64,000 bases of DNA, taken from contig CACDSY010000003.1 in NCBI GenBank assembly GCA_902555585.1, positions 1 to 64,000 on the forward strand, given 5' to 3'. Below the pieces are notes generated by a model. It did no database searches. It was not told the DNA's origin and saw only the letters and a program-made list of their open reading frames with translations. This DNA is from an uncultured Pelagibacteraceae bacterium (GTDB lineage Bacteria; Pseudomonadota; Alphaproteobacteria; Pelagibacterales; Pelagibacteraceae). Made by a program: the position numbers and the translations under genes. Below are positions 1 through 8,919 of this stretch, in pieces. Numbering within the stretch: position 1 is the first letter of the stretch; the number at the start of each line of letters is the position of its first letter.

Positions 1-158
1 AGAAAATAGTAGAAAATTTATTTAAAATAATAGAAAAGAAACCAAAAAAGTTTATTGTCAATAAATTTATAGAAAATAATAAATATAGAGCAATTTCTGA
101 TTATATCTCAGGAATGACTGATAGATATGCAATACAATTATACAAGTCATACAAATGA
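1..158 (+). CDS. dgt: dGTPase-like protein, C-terminal fragment (truncated by window edge)
   Basis: An open frame enters from the left edge (codons in phase with base 3) and stops at the TGA at 156-158. About 51 residues are visible. Its end, with SDYISGMTDRYAIQLYKSYK, resembles the C-terminus of HD-domain deoxyguanosinetriphosphate triphosphohydrolases of Alphaproteobacteria, which commonly end in an S-D-Y-I-A-G-M-T-D-R-Y-A pattern. Such enzymes hydrolyse dGTP to deoxyguanosine and triphosphate. The stop overlaps the argS start as ATGA, so the two genes are probably co-transcribed and translationally coupled. The HD catalytic residues lie outside the window, so the call rests on the tail only. 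Confidence 0.75.
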   Translation, partial: KIVENLFKIIEKKPKKFIVNKFIENNKYRAISDYISGMTDRYAIQLYKSYK

Positions 159-1885
159 ATATATTTGAAAATTATTTATTAAAGATAGAAAAAATTATTA
201 AGTCTGCCCATAAAGATAATTTGTTAGAGTTGCCAGATAATTTATCAGGCATAAATGTTGATATACCACCTGCAAAATTTACTGGAGATATTTCCACAAA
301 TGTTGCAATGGTATTATCTAAAATTAATAAAAAACCACCTCTTGATCTTGCTAAACAGATAGCTGACTTGATAAAAGATAGTGATAAAAATATCGATGAA
401 ATTAGCATTGAAAAACCAGGTTTTATCAATCTAAAATTAAAAAATGAATTTTGGAATGGCTTTATATTAGATGTCTTAAATAATTCATCATATGGAAGTA
501 GCACGAGTGGAAAAAAAAATAGTTTTTTAGTAGAATTTGTATCTGCAAATCCAACTGGACCTTTGCACGTAGGCCATTCTAGAGGCGCCATACTTGGAGA
601 TGTAATATCTAATCTTTTATCTTTTAACGGTCATAAAGTTACCAAAGAATATTATGTAAATGATTATGGAAATCAAATCTCTCATTTTACAAAATCCGTT
701 TATTTAAGAATAAAAGAAATTCTTTACGATGAAACTTTTCCGATAAACGACAACGAATTATATCCTGGAGACTATCTTATAGATATAGCAAAAAAAATAA
801 TTTCAAAAAATAAAGATTTAGATTTTAAAAATTTTGAATCAGTCTCTGAAAAACTAAAAAAACTTTCTATACAAGAATCTTTAAAATTAATAAAAATCAA
901 TTTGAAAAATCTTGGCATAAAGCACGATAATTTTGCAAGTGAAACTGATGTGATAAATAATAATGAAGTTGATGAAGTAATTAAAAATCTAAAAGAAAAA
1001 AAATATATCTATGAGGGAAAAATTAAAGCACCCGAAGGAGAAAGCAAAGAAAACTGGGTAGAAAGAGAGCAATTATTGTTTAAATCTACAGACTTTGGTG
1101 ATGATAAAGACAGAGCCTTACAAAAAGAAGACAAATCATGGACATACTTTGCAAGTGATGTTGCTTATCATAATACAAAATTAAAAAGAAATTTTAATAT
1201 TCTTATAAATATACTTGGTGCTGATCACGCTGGTTATATTAAAAGAATTACTTCTGTAGTTGAAGCGTTGTCAGGTGAAAAAAATAAGTTAATTTGCAAA
1301 GTAAGTCAGTTAGTAAAACTCATTAAGGACAAAAAACCTTTTAAAATGTCTAAAAGGAAAGGTGATTATATAACTATTGAGGATCTTATTAATGAAGTTG
1401 GTAAGGATGCAACAAGGTTTATTATGTTAAGTAGAAGTAGTGATGTAGAAATTGATTTTGATTTTGACAAAGTAAAAGAAAAATCTAAAGAAAACCCTAT
1501 TTATTATGTTCAGTATGCATATGCTCGAATTTCGTCTGTGTTTAGAAATACCCAAAATGATATAAATAGCAATCTTGAGATAAAGAATTCAGATTTTAAT
1601 TTTGCGAATGAAGAAATAAAGCTATTCAAAAAAATTAGTGAATGGCCTAAATGTGTTGAAGTTTCTTCAGAAAAATTAGAACCACATAGAATTTCAGTTT
1701 ATCTTTATGAATTAGCTTCTGAGTTCCATTCTTATTGGAATATGGGCAAGGAAGATGTTTCTAAAAGATTTATCGATCAAAACAATGCAATTAAAATGGA
1801 AAAACTAGTTTTCCTAAAATCTATAGCCAATACTTTAAAAACAGGTATGAATATTTTGGGTGTAGACACCCCTGAAAAAATGTAA
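155..1885 (+). CDS. argS: Arginyl-tRNA synthetase
   Basis: Class I aminoacyl-tRNA synthetase charging tRNA-Arg; 576 aa, normal family length. Visible: the N-terminal Add-1-type tRNA-binding region, the HIGH-type motif in PTGPLHVGHSRGAILGD (His near residue 138), the YYVNDYGNQI block that follows it in ArgRS, and a KMSK-like loop, FKMSKRKGDYI, near residue 397. The C-terminal helical anticodon-binding domain (DALR type) is present, with the usual QYAYARI region before it. The start overlaps the dgt stop (ATGA). The stop overlaps the next gene's ATG by one base. It heads the run argS-membrane protein-nagZ-scpA-scpB-tat, a conserved alphaproteobacterial order. Confidence 0.97.
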   Translation: MNIFENYLLKIEKIIKSAHKDNLLELPDNLSGINVDIPPAKFTGDISTNVAMVLSKINKKPPLDLAKQIADLIKDSDKNIDEISIEKPGFINLKLKNEFWNGFILDVLNNSSYGSSTSGKKNSFLVEFVSANPTGPLHVGHSRGAILGDVISNLLSFNGHKVTKEYYVNDYGNQISHFTKSVYLRIKEILYDETFPINDNELYPGDYLIDIAKKIISKNKDLDFKNFESVSEKLKKLSIQESLKLIKINLKNLGIKHDNFASETDVINNNEVDEVIKNLKEKKYIYEGKIKAPEGESKENWVEREQLLFKSTDFGDDKDRALQKEDKSWTYFASDVAYHNTKLKRNFNILINILGADHAGYIKRITSVVEALSGEKNKLICKVSQLVKLIKDKKPFKMSKRKGDYITIEDLINEVGKDATRFIMLSRSSDVEIDFDFDKVKEKSKENPIYYVQYAYARISSVFRNTQNDINSNLEIKNSDFNFANEEIKLFKKISEWPKCVEVSSEKLEPHRISVYLYELASEFHSYWNMGKEDVSKRFIDQNNAIKMEKLVFLKSIANTLKTGMNILGVDTPEKM

Positions 1886-2148
1886 TGATTAAAGAACTAA
1901 AGTATCTTTTTTTTCTTATTATAATTTTCTTCTTCATTTTTTTTACTGCCAGATACTATTTTTCTGATGAAAACATTAAGAAATCTTACAGATCACTTTC
2001 CTCAATTGATGAAAAAATTAATAATATAGAAAAAGATCTTATATTATTAGAAAATGATACAGAAAATATTATTGAATACGTAGAATTTAAAAATAATAAG
2101 AAAAAAAATAAATATTCTTTTTGGGAACTCCTTTATAATGACAAATAA
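1885..2148 (+). CDS. Small single-pass membrane protein in the argS-nagZ slot
   Basis: 87 aa. One strongly hydrophobic segment spans about residues 6-25 (Phe/Ile-rich), followed by a charged, probably helical tail with Glu/Lys/Asn heptad-like content (about 35-70). No cysteines and no catalytic motif. In many Alphaproteobacteria the gene between argS and nagZ encodes a larger membrane protein with a C-terminal SPOR (peptidoglycan-binding) domain; here only a TM anchor plus a short periplasmic or cytoplasmic tail remains, and no SPOR fold can be recognised. The start shares one base with the argS stop and its end overlaps nagZ by 11 nt, so it sits in the operon. Function unknown; a shortened homologue of the SPOR protein is an inference from position. 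Confidence 0.75.
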   Translation: MIKELKYLFFLIIIFFFIFFTARYYFSDENIKKSYRSLSSIDEKINNIEKDLILLENDTENIIEYVEFKNNKKKNKYSFWELLYNDK

Positions 2149-3091
2149 ATCTCATAGATCTTTTATATGCGGTATAAAAGGTAAATATCTTACCCAAAAG
2201 GAAATAAGTTTTTTAAAAAAATATAAACCATGGGGAATTATTTTATTTTCAAGAAATATAAATTCTATTAATCAAACACAAGAATTAACAAATTCCATTA
2301 AAAAAATTTTTAAAAATAAAAATTATCCTATTATGATAGATGAGGAGGGTGGTAGAGTTAGTAGATTAAGGAAATTTATTGATAATTCAATTTTTTCAGC
2401 AGAATATTTTGGCAAACTATTTAATAAAGATAAAAAAAAATTTGATATCTATTATAATGTCTATGTTAAACAAATTTCATACCTATTAAAATTATTAGGT
2501 ATAAATATTAATACAGTTCCTGTTCTGGACCTTAAAAGAAAAAATTTTCATAAGATTGTTGATGACAGATCATTTTCAAGTAACAAAAAAATAGTATCAA
2601 CAATGGGAGATATTTGTATCCATCATTTTCATAAAAATGGTGTTGCAACAGTGATGAAACACATACCAGGGCATGGTTTAGCTAAAGTCGACAGTCATAA
2701 AAATCTTCCCAAAATAACCAAAAATGAGGATTATTTACTAAAAAATGATTTTTATACTTTTAAAAACAAGAAAGCATTGATCGCAATGACAGGCCATTTA
2801 CTATTTCAAAAAATTGATCCACAAAACAATGTTACTCATTCAAAAAAAATCATTAGTTTAGTAAGAAATAAAATAAAATTTAAAAATTTAATTTTAACAG
2901 ACGATCTTTCAATGAAAGCTTTAAAAGATAAACTTGATATTAGAGTAAAAAAATCTTTTTTAGCAGGATGCAATTTAGCCTTACATTGCAATGGAAATTT
3001 AAGTGAAATGGTTACAGTTGCACAAAATTCACCAAAATTAGACAAATTTGTAACGAAAAAAACATCACAATTAATAAAAATTATAGGTTAG
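2138..3091 (+). CDS. nagZ: Beta-N-acetylhexosaminidase, glycoside hydrolase family 3
   Basis: 317 aa cytoplasmic GH3 enzyme that removes N-acetylglucosamine from muropeptides during peptidoglycan recycling. Family motifs: DEEGGRVSRLRKF (about residues 67-79), KHIPGHG followed by DSH (about 174-185; the His/Asp dyad region of NagZ) and LTDDLSMKAL (about 253-262), which carries the Asp nucleophile. Single-domain length, as in Gram-negative NagZ; no signal peptide. Overlaps the preceding small membrane-protein gene by 11 nt; scpA follows after 11 nt. The neighbourhood matches the alphaproteobacterial argS-nagZ-scpA-scpB order. Confidence 0.93.
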   Translation: MTNKSHRSFICGIKGKYLTQKEISFLKKYKPWGIILFSRNINSINQTQELTNSIKKIFKNKNYPIMIDEEGGRVSRLRKFIDNSIFSAEYFGKLFNKDKKKFDIYYNVYVKQISYLLKLLGININTVPVLDLKRKNFHKIVDDRSFSSNKKIVSTMGDICIHHFHKNGVATVMKHIPGHGLAKVDSHKNLPKITKNEDYLLKNDFYTFKNKKALIAMTGHLLFQKIDPQNNVTHSKKIISLVRNKIKFKNLILTDDLSMKALKDKLDIRVKKSFLAGCNLALHCNGNLSEMVTVAQNSPKLDKFVTKKTSQLIKIIG

Positions 3092-3102
3092 AGTAATTTA
3101 CT

Positions 3103-3837
3103 ATGTCCGATGATTCTTTAGACTTTAATGTAAATTTAAATAATTTCAGTGGTTCCCTTGAAATATTGCTTGATCTTGCTAAATCGCAAAAAGTTGATTT
3201 AGAAGAAATTTCTATTACAAAACTTGCTGATCAATTTCATCAATATTTAACAGAAAAAGAAAATATAAATTTAGAAATAGCTTCTGAATATTTGTTAATG
3301 GCAACTTGGCTTACTTATTTGAAATCAAAATTATTACTTCCTGAAACCGATGAGGAGGAGTTTAAAGCTTTTGAAGTTGCTGAGAAACTTAAATTACAAT
3401 TAAAAAAATTAGAATTAATTAGATTATTATCATCTCAAATGTTAGACAGAAAAAGATTAGGTAGAGATGTTTTTATGCGTGGCTCTAAAAGTGGTGTAAA
3501 GTCGATATACGACAAAAAAGTTTCTTTAACATTATTTGAATTATTAAAAGCATATTCAGGAATAGTCATGACTAAAGATTTTCATACAATGAACATACCT
3601 AAACTTCCTGTTTTTACTACTGAAGATGCTATTAAAAGAATAAAAGAGTTCTTTGGTACACTCAATGATTGGAAAAATTTGTCTGAGTTGGTTCCTTCTG
3701 GATTTAATAAGTCTCCTAATTTAAAAAGAACAGGTAAAGCAGGAATTTTCGCTGGCTCTTTAGAATTGGTAAAAGAAGGAAATATATCTTTAAAACAAAA
3801 AGAATTATTCGACGATATCTATGTTAAGGAAAATTAA
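3103..3837 (+). CDS. scpA: Segregation and condensation protein A (kleisin)
   Basis: 244 aa kleisin subunit that bridges the SMC ATPase and ScpB in the chromosome condensin complex. The N-terminus has the classic ScpA opening (F-x-G-S/P-L-E-I-LLDLAKSQKVDLEEISI, about residues 14-40), followed by the helical segment with ASEYLLMATWLTYLKSKLLLP (about 60-80). The C-terminal winged-helix part ends in KQKELFDDIYVKE. Its stop overlaps the scpB ATG (TAATG), so the two are translationally coupled, as usual for this pair. Confidence 0.93.
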   Translation: MSDDSLDFNVNLNNFSGSLEILLDLAKSQKVDLEEISITKLADQFHQYLTEKENINLEIASEYLLMATWLTYLKSKLLLPETDEEEFKAFEVAEKLKLQLKKLELIRLLSSQMLDRKRLGRDVFMRGSKSGVKSIYDKKVSLTLFELLKAYSGIVMTKDFHTMNIPKLPVFTTEDAIKRIKEFFGTLNDWKNLSELVPSGFNKSPNLKRTGKAGIFAGSLELVKEGNISLKQKELFDDIYVKEN

Positions 3838-4520
3838 TGAACAAAACTAAAAAAAATAATATTGTAAGTTTTCCAACTAAACTCACTGATGTAGAAAGAG
3901 AGATTGAGGCTATAGTATTTGCTGCTGCTGAACCTCTTTCAGTTGAAACAATAGAGTCTAAATTATCAAAACAAACAGATATTCAAAAATCACTGGAAAA
4001 ACTAAGAGATTTCTACTCAAATAGAGGTATTAATTTGATTTGCATATCTAATAAATGGTCATTTAGAACTGCAGTTAATTTATCTTCTTTAATGTCAGAA
4101 CAAAAAACTGTTGAAAAAAAATTATCTAGAGCTGCAATCGAAACTCTTGCTATTATTGTCTATCATCAACCGGTTACAAGGTCTGAAATTGAAGAGATTA
4201 GAGGTGTAGCTTTTGGAACTAATACTTTAGAAATTCTAATGGAGTTAAATTGGGTTAAACATGAAGGTAGAAAAAATGTTCCTGGCAAACCAATACAATA
4301 TGGAACCACAGATGAATTTTTAAGCCATTTTAATCTGCAAAAATTGTCAGATTTACCAACCGTGAATGAATTAGGTTCAGCAGGATTAATTGATACATCA
4401 AGTGTAGACTCTTCAATATTTGGAACAGGCAAATTTTTTAAAGAAAAACAAGTCGATAAAAAGGAAAATATTTATTCTGATATTGATGAAATGTTAAGCA
4501 GTACCCTCAAATCTGACTAA
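3837..4520 (+). CDS. scpB: Segregation and condensation protein B
   Basis: 227 aa. ScpB dimers bind ScpA in the SMC condensin complex. Two winged-helix modules are expected; diagnostic stretches are VEREIEAIVFAAAEPLS (about residues 18-34) and LSRAAIETLAIIVYHQPVTRSEIEEIRGV (about 97-125), followed by LNWVKHEGRKNVPGKPIQYGTT and the F-L-x-x-F-x-L-x-x-L-x-D-LP signature. The C-terminal about 50 residues are low-complexity and acidic. One-base overlap with scpA; a 49-nt gap to tatA follows, long for this genome. Confidence 0.93.
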   Translation: MNKTKKNNIVSFPTKLTDVEREIEAIVFAAAEPLSVETIESKLSKQTDIQKSLEKLRDFYSNRGINLICISNKWSFRTAVNLSSLMSEQKTVEKKLSRAAIETLAIIVYHQPVTRSEIEEIRGVAFGTNTLEILMELNWVKHEGRKNVPGKPIQYGTTDEFLSHFNLQKLSDLPTVNELGSAGLIDTSSVDSSIFGTGKFFKEKQVDKKENIYSDIDEMLSSTLKSD

Positions 4521-4569
4521 ACCTAAAAAATCACTTTTAATAAATCAATAATAAGGTTATAAATAATTT

Positions 4570-4767
4570 ATGAGTATAGGATTTTGGCAAATAGCAATTG
4601 TAGTAATTTTAGTAGTGTTACTTTTTGGCAGAGGAAAAATCTCTAGTCTGATGGGTGATGTTGCTAAAGGGATCAAAAGTTTTAAAAAGGGTATGGCTAC
4701 AGATGTTACTGATGAAGACCAAACTAAAAATATTTCAGAGAATCAAGACTCTAATAAAAAAGAATAA
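4570..4767 (+). CDS. tatA: Sec-independent (Tat) translocase subunit TatA
   Basis: 65 aa. Pore-forming or membrane-weakening subunit of the twin-arginine translocase, which exports folded proteins. Typical build: N-terminal TM helix (about residues 4-20), the FGRGK hinge, an amphipathic helix ([20 protein letters not shown]) and a charged Asp/Asn/Lys tail. First gene of a tatABC set; 3 nt separate it from tatB. The 49 nt upstream are AT-rich with an AATAAGG stretch about 20 nt from the start, so a promoter here is possible, but no clear -35/-10 pair was assigned. Confidence 0.95.
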   Translation: MSIGFWQIAIVVILVVLLFGRGKISSLMGDVAKGIKSFKKGMATDVTDEDQTKNISENQDSNKKE

Positions 4768-4770
4768 CAA

Positions 4771-5004
4771 ATGCCGTCAATTGGCTGGCTAGAAATACTA
4801 ATCATAGTCTCAATAGCAATTATTGTAGTAGGTCCTAAAGATTTTCCTTACATGTTAAAAAAAATTGGTTCATGGATCGGTACAGCAAAAAGATATGTTC
4901 GCGATGTTCAAGGACAAGTTAGTGATTTAACAAATGAAACTTTAAATACAGATTTAGACGAAAAACCTAAGTCAGAAAATCAAGAGAGAAAAAAAGATGA
5001 GTAA
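4771..5004 (+). CDS. tatB: Tat translocase subunit TatB
   Basis: 77 aa. TatB forms the twin-arginine signal-peptide receptor with TatC. N-terminus IGWLEILIIVSIAIIVVGPKDFP has the TM helix and the VGP turn typical of TatB (TatA has FG at this point), followed by the amphipathic KKIGSWIGTAKRYVRDVQGQV helix. Short for TatB: the C-terminal tail ends soon after the amphipathic helix, in line with genome streamlining. Overlaps the tatC start by 8 nt. Confidence 0.93.
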   Translation: MPSIGWLEILIIVSIAIIVVGPKDFPYMLKKIGSWIGTAKRYVRDVQGQVSDLTNETLNTDLDEKPKSENQERKKDE

Positions 5005-5767
5005 AGATAAAGAGGGTAGTTTCATAAGTCATTTAACTGAATTAAGAAAAAGATTAATAAACTCATTTATATTTTTAGCTATTTTATTTGTAATTTGTTA
5101 TTATTTTTCTGAGTACATTTATGGATTTTTAGTTGAACCATATGCGAATGCAGTAAAGGATGACGACACAAATAGAAGATTAATATTTACTGCTCTTCAA
5201 GAAACATTTCTAACATACTTAAAGGTTTCTTTTTTTGCTGCTTTTTTTATTACAAGCCCATTTATACTAATCCAAATTTGGAAATTTATAGCACCTGGTC
5301 TTTATAATCATGAAAAGAAAGCTATAATGCCCTACTTGGTGGTAACTCCAATTCTATTTTTGCTTGGAGGTATGTTAGTTTATTACTTAATAATGCCTTT
5401 AGCTATAAAGTTTTTTTTATCATTCGAGAGCTTAGGTGCAGCAACCAATCTTCCAATTCAATTAGAAGCTAAAGTAAACGAGTATTTATCATTGGTAATG
5501 AAGCTTATTTTTGCATTTGGTTTAAGTTTTCAATTACCAGTAGTATTAAGTTTGTTAGCTAGAATTGGAGTTGTGAATTCAACATTTTTAAAAGAGAGAA
5601 GAAAATATGTTGTTGTAATTATATTTGCAGCAGCAGCTATATTAACGCCACCAGATCCAATCACTCAAATTGGTTTGGGTATACCTTTATTAATTTTATA
5701 TGAATTATCAATAATATCAGTAGGAATAATTGAAAAGAAAGCAGCAGAAAAAAATGCACAATATTAA
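4997..5767 (+). CDS. tatC: Tat translocase subunit TatC
   Basis: 256 aa, six predicted TM helices; core of the Tat signal-peptide receptor. N-terminal SFISHLTELRKRLINS is the conserved cytoplasmic motif (with the Glu/Leu-Arg-x-Arg element) and ITSPFILIQIWKFIAPGLYNHEKK is the highly conserved first-loop/TM2 signature; PPDPITQIGLGIPLLILYELSI near the end is also typical. Overlaps tatB by 8 nt. Its last 14 nt overlap the start of serS at 5754. Confidence 0.96.
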   Translation: MSKDKEGSFISHLTELRKRLINSFIFLAILFVICYYFSEYIYGFLVEPYANAVKDDDTNRRLIFTALQETFLTYLKVSFFAAFFITSPFILIQIWKFIAPGLYNHEKKAIMPYLVVTPILFLLGGMLVYYLIMPLAIKFFLSFESLGAATNLPIQLEAKVNEYLSLVMKLIFAFGLSFQLPVVLSLLARIGVVNSTFLKERRKYVVVIIFAAAAILTPPDPITQIGLGIPLLILYELSIISVGIIEKKAAEKNAQY

Positions 5768-7013
5768 AGATATTAGAAAAGACTTTGAAAATTTTAAGGA
5801 TAAACTTAAAAATCGAAATATTGATATAAGCCTTGATAACATAATAAGTTTAGATGAAGAAAATAGAAAGTTTATTCAAGAAAAAGAAAAATTTGAAATG
5901 GAAAAAAAATCTATTTCAAAATCTAAAGACCAAAGTTTATTTGAAAAATCAAAAGACCTTTCTTTAAAAATTGATGAAATTAACAAAAATCAAATAAAAT
6001 TACAAAGGCAGATTACTGATATTTTATCTTCTATACCCAATATACCATTGAGCGATGTCCCAGTAGGACAGAATGAAAATTCTAATAAAGAAATTGAAAA
6101 AAAAGGTGAAATAAAAGAATTTAATTTTAAGCCTAAATCTCATTATGAATTAGGAGATAAATTAAATATGCTTGATTTTGACCTAGCAACAAAAACAACT
6201 GGTTCTAGATTTGTATTTGTTAAAAAAGAATTAGCGCAATTAGAAAGAGCAATATCAAATTATATGATTGATACACATACTCAAAAAAATGGTTATACAG
6301 AAATATCGCCTCCATTAATCGCAACTGCTGAAACAATGTTTGGCACTGGACAATTGCCAAAATTTGAAAATGATCAATTTGAAATTAAACTTGATGAAGG
6401 TGAAGAAAGAAAGTTTCTAATACCAACCGCTGAAGTAATTTTGACAAATATTGTAAAAAATCGAATTTTGGATAAGAAAGAATTACCTATAAGAGTAGTT
6501 GCATCAACACCATGTTTTAGAAAAGAGGCAGGTAGTTACGGTAAAGATACTAAAGGTATGATCAGACAGCACCAATTTTATAAAGTGGAACTAGTAAGTA
6601 TTGTAGAAAACAATAAATGTTCAGAGGAGTTAGAGAGAATGTCTAAATCTGCTACAATGATTTTGGATGCGTTAAAACTTCCTTATAGAAAAATTGTTTT
6701 ATGTACTGGTGATATGGGTTTTAGTGCAGAAAAAACCTATGACATTGAGGTTTGGCTTCCATCTGAAAATAAGTATAGAGAGATTTCAAGCTGTTCATCT
6801 TGTGGTTCATTCCAAGCAAGGAGAATGAAAGCTAGATATAAAGGACAAAACAATTCAAAAGAATTTGTTGGCACACTTAATGGTAGTGGATTAGCTGTTG
6901 GTAGAACTATGATTGCTATTATGGAAAATTATCAAACTGAAGATGGATCTGTTTTGATACCTGATGTTCTTAAGCCATATATGCCAAATATAGATAAAAT
7001 TTCTATCAATTAA
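5754..7013 (+). CDS. serS: Seryl-tRNA synthetase
   Basis: 419 aa from the ATG at 5754 (protein begins MHNIKDIRKDFENF); an upstream in-frame ATG at 5730 would run deep into tatC and adds residues not found in SerRS N-termini. Class II synthetase charging tRNA-Ser (and tRNA-Sec where present). The N-terminal long antiparallel coiled coil is residues about 30-100. Motif 2 is FRKEAGSYGKDTKGMIRQHQF (from about 255) and motif 3 is NGSGLAVGRTMIAIMENYQ (about 376-394). Overlaps tatC by 14 nt. A tRNA-Ser it would charge lies in this window (22546-22635). Confidence 0.96.
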   Translation: MHNIKDIRKDFENFKDKLKNRNIDISLDNIISLDEENRKFIQEKEKFEMEKKSISKSKDQSLFEKSKDLSLKIDEINKNQIKLQRQITDILSSIPNIPLSDVPVGQNENSNKEIEKKGEIKEFNFKPKSHYELGDKLNMLDFDLATKTTGSRFVFVKKELAQLERAISNYMIDTHTQKNGYTEISPPLIATAETMFGTGQLPKFENDQFEIKLDEGEERKFLIPTAEVILTNIVKNRILDKKELPIRVVASTPCFRKEAGSYGKDTKGMIRQHQFYKVELVSIVENNKCSEELERMSKSATMILDALKLPYRKIVLCTGDMGFSAEKTYDIEVWLPSENKYREISSCSSCGSFQARRMKARYKGQNNSKEFVGTLNGSGLAVGRTMIAIMENYQTEDGSVLIPDVLKPYMPNIDKISIN

Positions 7014-7068
7014 GAGTTGAGTTTGAATAATAGATAGGATAAATAGCCTTAACTTAATAGGATACGTT

Positions 7069-7353
7069 ATGGATGCTGGAATTGGACAATTTATACCATT
7101 AGTTTTAATTTTTGTTATTTTCTATTTTTTTCTGATTAGACCTCAACAGAAAAAAGTAAAAGATCATAAAGCTATGGTAGAAGCACTTAAAAGAGGAGAC
7201 AAAGTCATAACCTCTGGAGGAATAGTTGGTACCGTTGAAAGAATAATTGATAACGAAAAAGTTGAGGTAAAAATTTCTGATAATGTGAATGTCGAAGTTG
7301 TCAGAGCAACTGGAATTCAAGGTTTAGTAAGCTCTACAGAACCAAAAAAATAA
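7069..7353 (+). CDS. yajC: Sec translocon accessory protein YajC
   Basis: 94 aa. One N-terminal TM helix (about residues 8-25) ending in FLIRPQQKK, the YajC hallmark, then a small cytoplasmic domain with LKRGDKVITSGGIVGTVERI. YajC associates with SecDF and the SecYEG translocon. It is first in a yajC-secD-secF run; 55 nt separate it from serS, and 12 nt separate it from secD. Confidence 0.94.
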   Translation: MDAGIGQFIPLVLIFVIFYFFLIRPQQKKVKDHKAMVEALKRGDKVITSGGIVGTVERIIDNEKVEVKISDNVNVEVVRATGIQGLVSSTEPKK

Positions 7354-7365
7354 CATCATAAAAAA

Positions 7366-8919
7366 GTGTTATACTTTTCAAAATTACGAATAATTTCAGT
7401 AATTGTTTTTACAATTTTTTTTTCCTATTTCGCTTTTTCAAATTTTGTTAAATTTGATGACAAATTTTTTTCAAAAAATATAAATTTAGGTTTAGACTTA
7501 CAAGGTGGATCTTACTTACTTCTTGAGATAGATAATCGACCAGTAATTACTCAAAAACTACAGGCAAAAATAATTGAATTAAAGAGATATTTTAAGGAAA
7601 AACAAATAACTCTTAAAAATTTTTCACTCAAAGGTGACACAATTTTATTTGAAACAACAGATAATGAAATTGAAAATGTTAAAAATATTTTAAATGATAA
7701 AGAAAGTGATGTTAATACTTATTATCCAACATACAAATCTCATGAATTCGATGTTTTAGAAGATGGAAATCTTTTCTCATTAAATTATTCTAGATATGGT
7801 TTAGTCTTATTAAAAAATTCTTCATTAGATCAGGCAATTGAAATTGTAAGAAGAAGAGTTGATGAAGTTGGAACAAATGAACCTAATATTCTAAAAAGAG
7901 GAAATGATAGAATTTTAGTTGAATTACCTGGTTTAGATGATCCAAATAGAATTAAATCTTTACTTGGAAAAACTGCAAATCTCACATTCCAATTTATTTC
8001 ACAAAATAATGAAGAGTCGTTTGGAACAGAAAAACTATCTTTTGAAGATGGTTCCAGAGACGCAATTGTAAGTAAAAGAATAATTTTAAGTGGTGATAAT
8101 CTAGTTGATGCAAAGCCAACTATGAATTCTCAAACAAACGAAACAGTAGTTTCGTTTAGTTTAGATAGAGTAGGTGCCAAAAAATTTGGTAAAGCAACGA
8201 GCACTGGCGTTGGCAAACAATTGGCAATAGTTTTAGATGGTAAAATAATTAGCGCTCCTTCAGTTAGAGAACCTATAGTTGGTGGTTCTGGACAAATTTC
8301 AGGTGACTTTACCTTTCAATCTGCAACAGATCTTGCATTGCTACTTAGATCTGGAGCTCTGCCTGCACCTTTAAATATAATTGAAGAAAGAACGGTTGGA
8401 CCAGATTTAGGTCAAGACTCAATAGACGCTGGTATTTTATCTTTATTTATAGGTTTCTTGCTAGTGATTTTATTTATGATTTACAAGTATAGAGCATTTG
8501 GATTAATTGCTAATTTAGCTCTCGTTTCAAATCTCTTTTTGCTAATTGGTATTCTAACTTTGTTTGAAGCAACATTAACCTTGCCTGGAATTGCAGGTAT
8601 TATTTTAACAGTTGGTATGGCTGTTGATGCAAATGTTTTGATTTTTGAACGTATAAAAGAAGAAACTAAAAATGAAAAAAATCCAATAATAGCTTTTGAT
8701 GCTGGATATACAAAATCAAGAACAACTATTTTAGATGCAAACATTACAACTCTAATTGCAGCATTCATTTTGTTTTTTATGGGTTCAGGACCTGTAAAAG
8801 GTTTTTCAGTAACTTTAGGTGTTGGAATTTTGACCACTTTGTTTTCAGTTTATTTCATAGCAAGATTGTTAACTTCTTTGTATGTAGTCAAAAATAAAGA
8901 TAAGGAGCAGTTACTTTAA
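7366..8919 (+). CDS. secD: Protein translocase subunit SecD
   Basis: 517 aa RND-type membrane protein that uses the proton motive force to pull proteins through the Sec channel on the periplasmic side. One TM near residues 7-25, then NLGLDLQGGSYLLLEID (the conserved D1 start), a large periplasmic domain, and five TM helices from about residue 350. The TM4-5 motif VGMAVDANVLIFERIKEE is the SecD signature. Start codon is GTG at 7366; no strong Shine-Dalgarno is visible before it, but the residues downstream fit SecD N-termini. The stop directly abuts secF. Confidence 0.95.
   Translation: MLYFSKLRIISVIVFTIFFSYFAFSNFVKFDDKFFSKNINLGLDLQGGSYLLLEIDNRPVITQKLQAKIIELKRYFKEKQITLKNFSLKGDTILFETTDNEIENVKNILNDKESDVNTYYPTYKSHEFDVLEDGNLFSLNYSRYGLVLLKNSSLDQAIEIVRRRVDEVGTNEPNILKRGNDRILVELPGLDDPNRIKSLLGKTANLTFQFISQNNEESFGTEKLSFEDGSRDAIVSKRIILSGDNLVDAKPTMNSQTNETVVSFSLDRVGAKKFGKATSTGVGKQLAIVLDGKIISAPSVREPIVGGSGQISGDFTFQSATDLALLLRSGALPAPLNIIEERTVGPDLGQDSIDAGILSLFIGFLLVILFMIYKYRAFGLIANLALVSNLFLLIGILTLFEATLTLPGIAGIILTVGMAVDANVLIFERIKEETKNEKNPIIAFDAGYTKSRTTILDANITTLIAAFILFFMGSGPVKGFSVTLGVGILTTLFSVYFIARLLTSLYVVKNKDKEQLL

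Noticed and set aside
172-591. Long minus-strand frame opposite argS
   Set aside because: It runs antisense to the conserved ArgRS domain with the HIGH motif and shows no family features; it is a shadow of the real gene. The same applies to other antisense frames over secD, gyrA, uvrA, plsX, hppA and the MetY genes.
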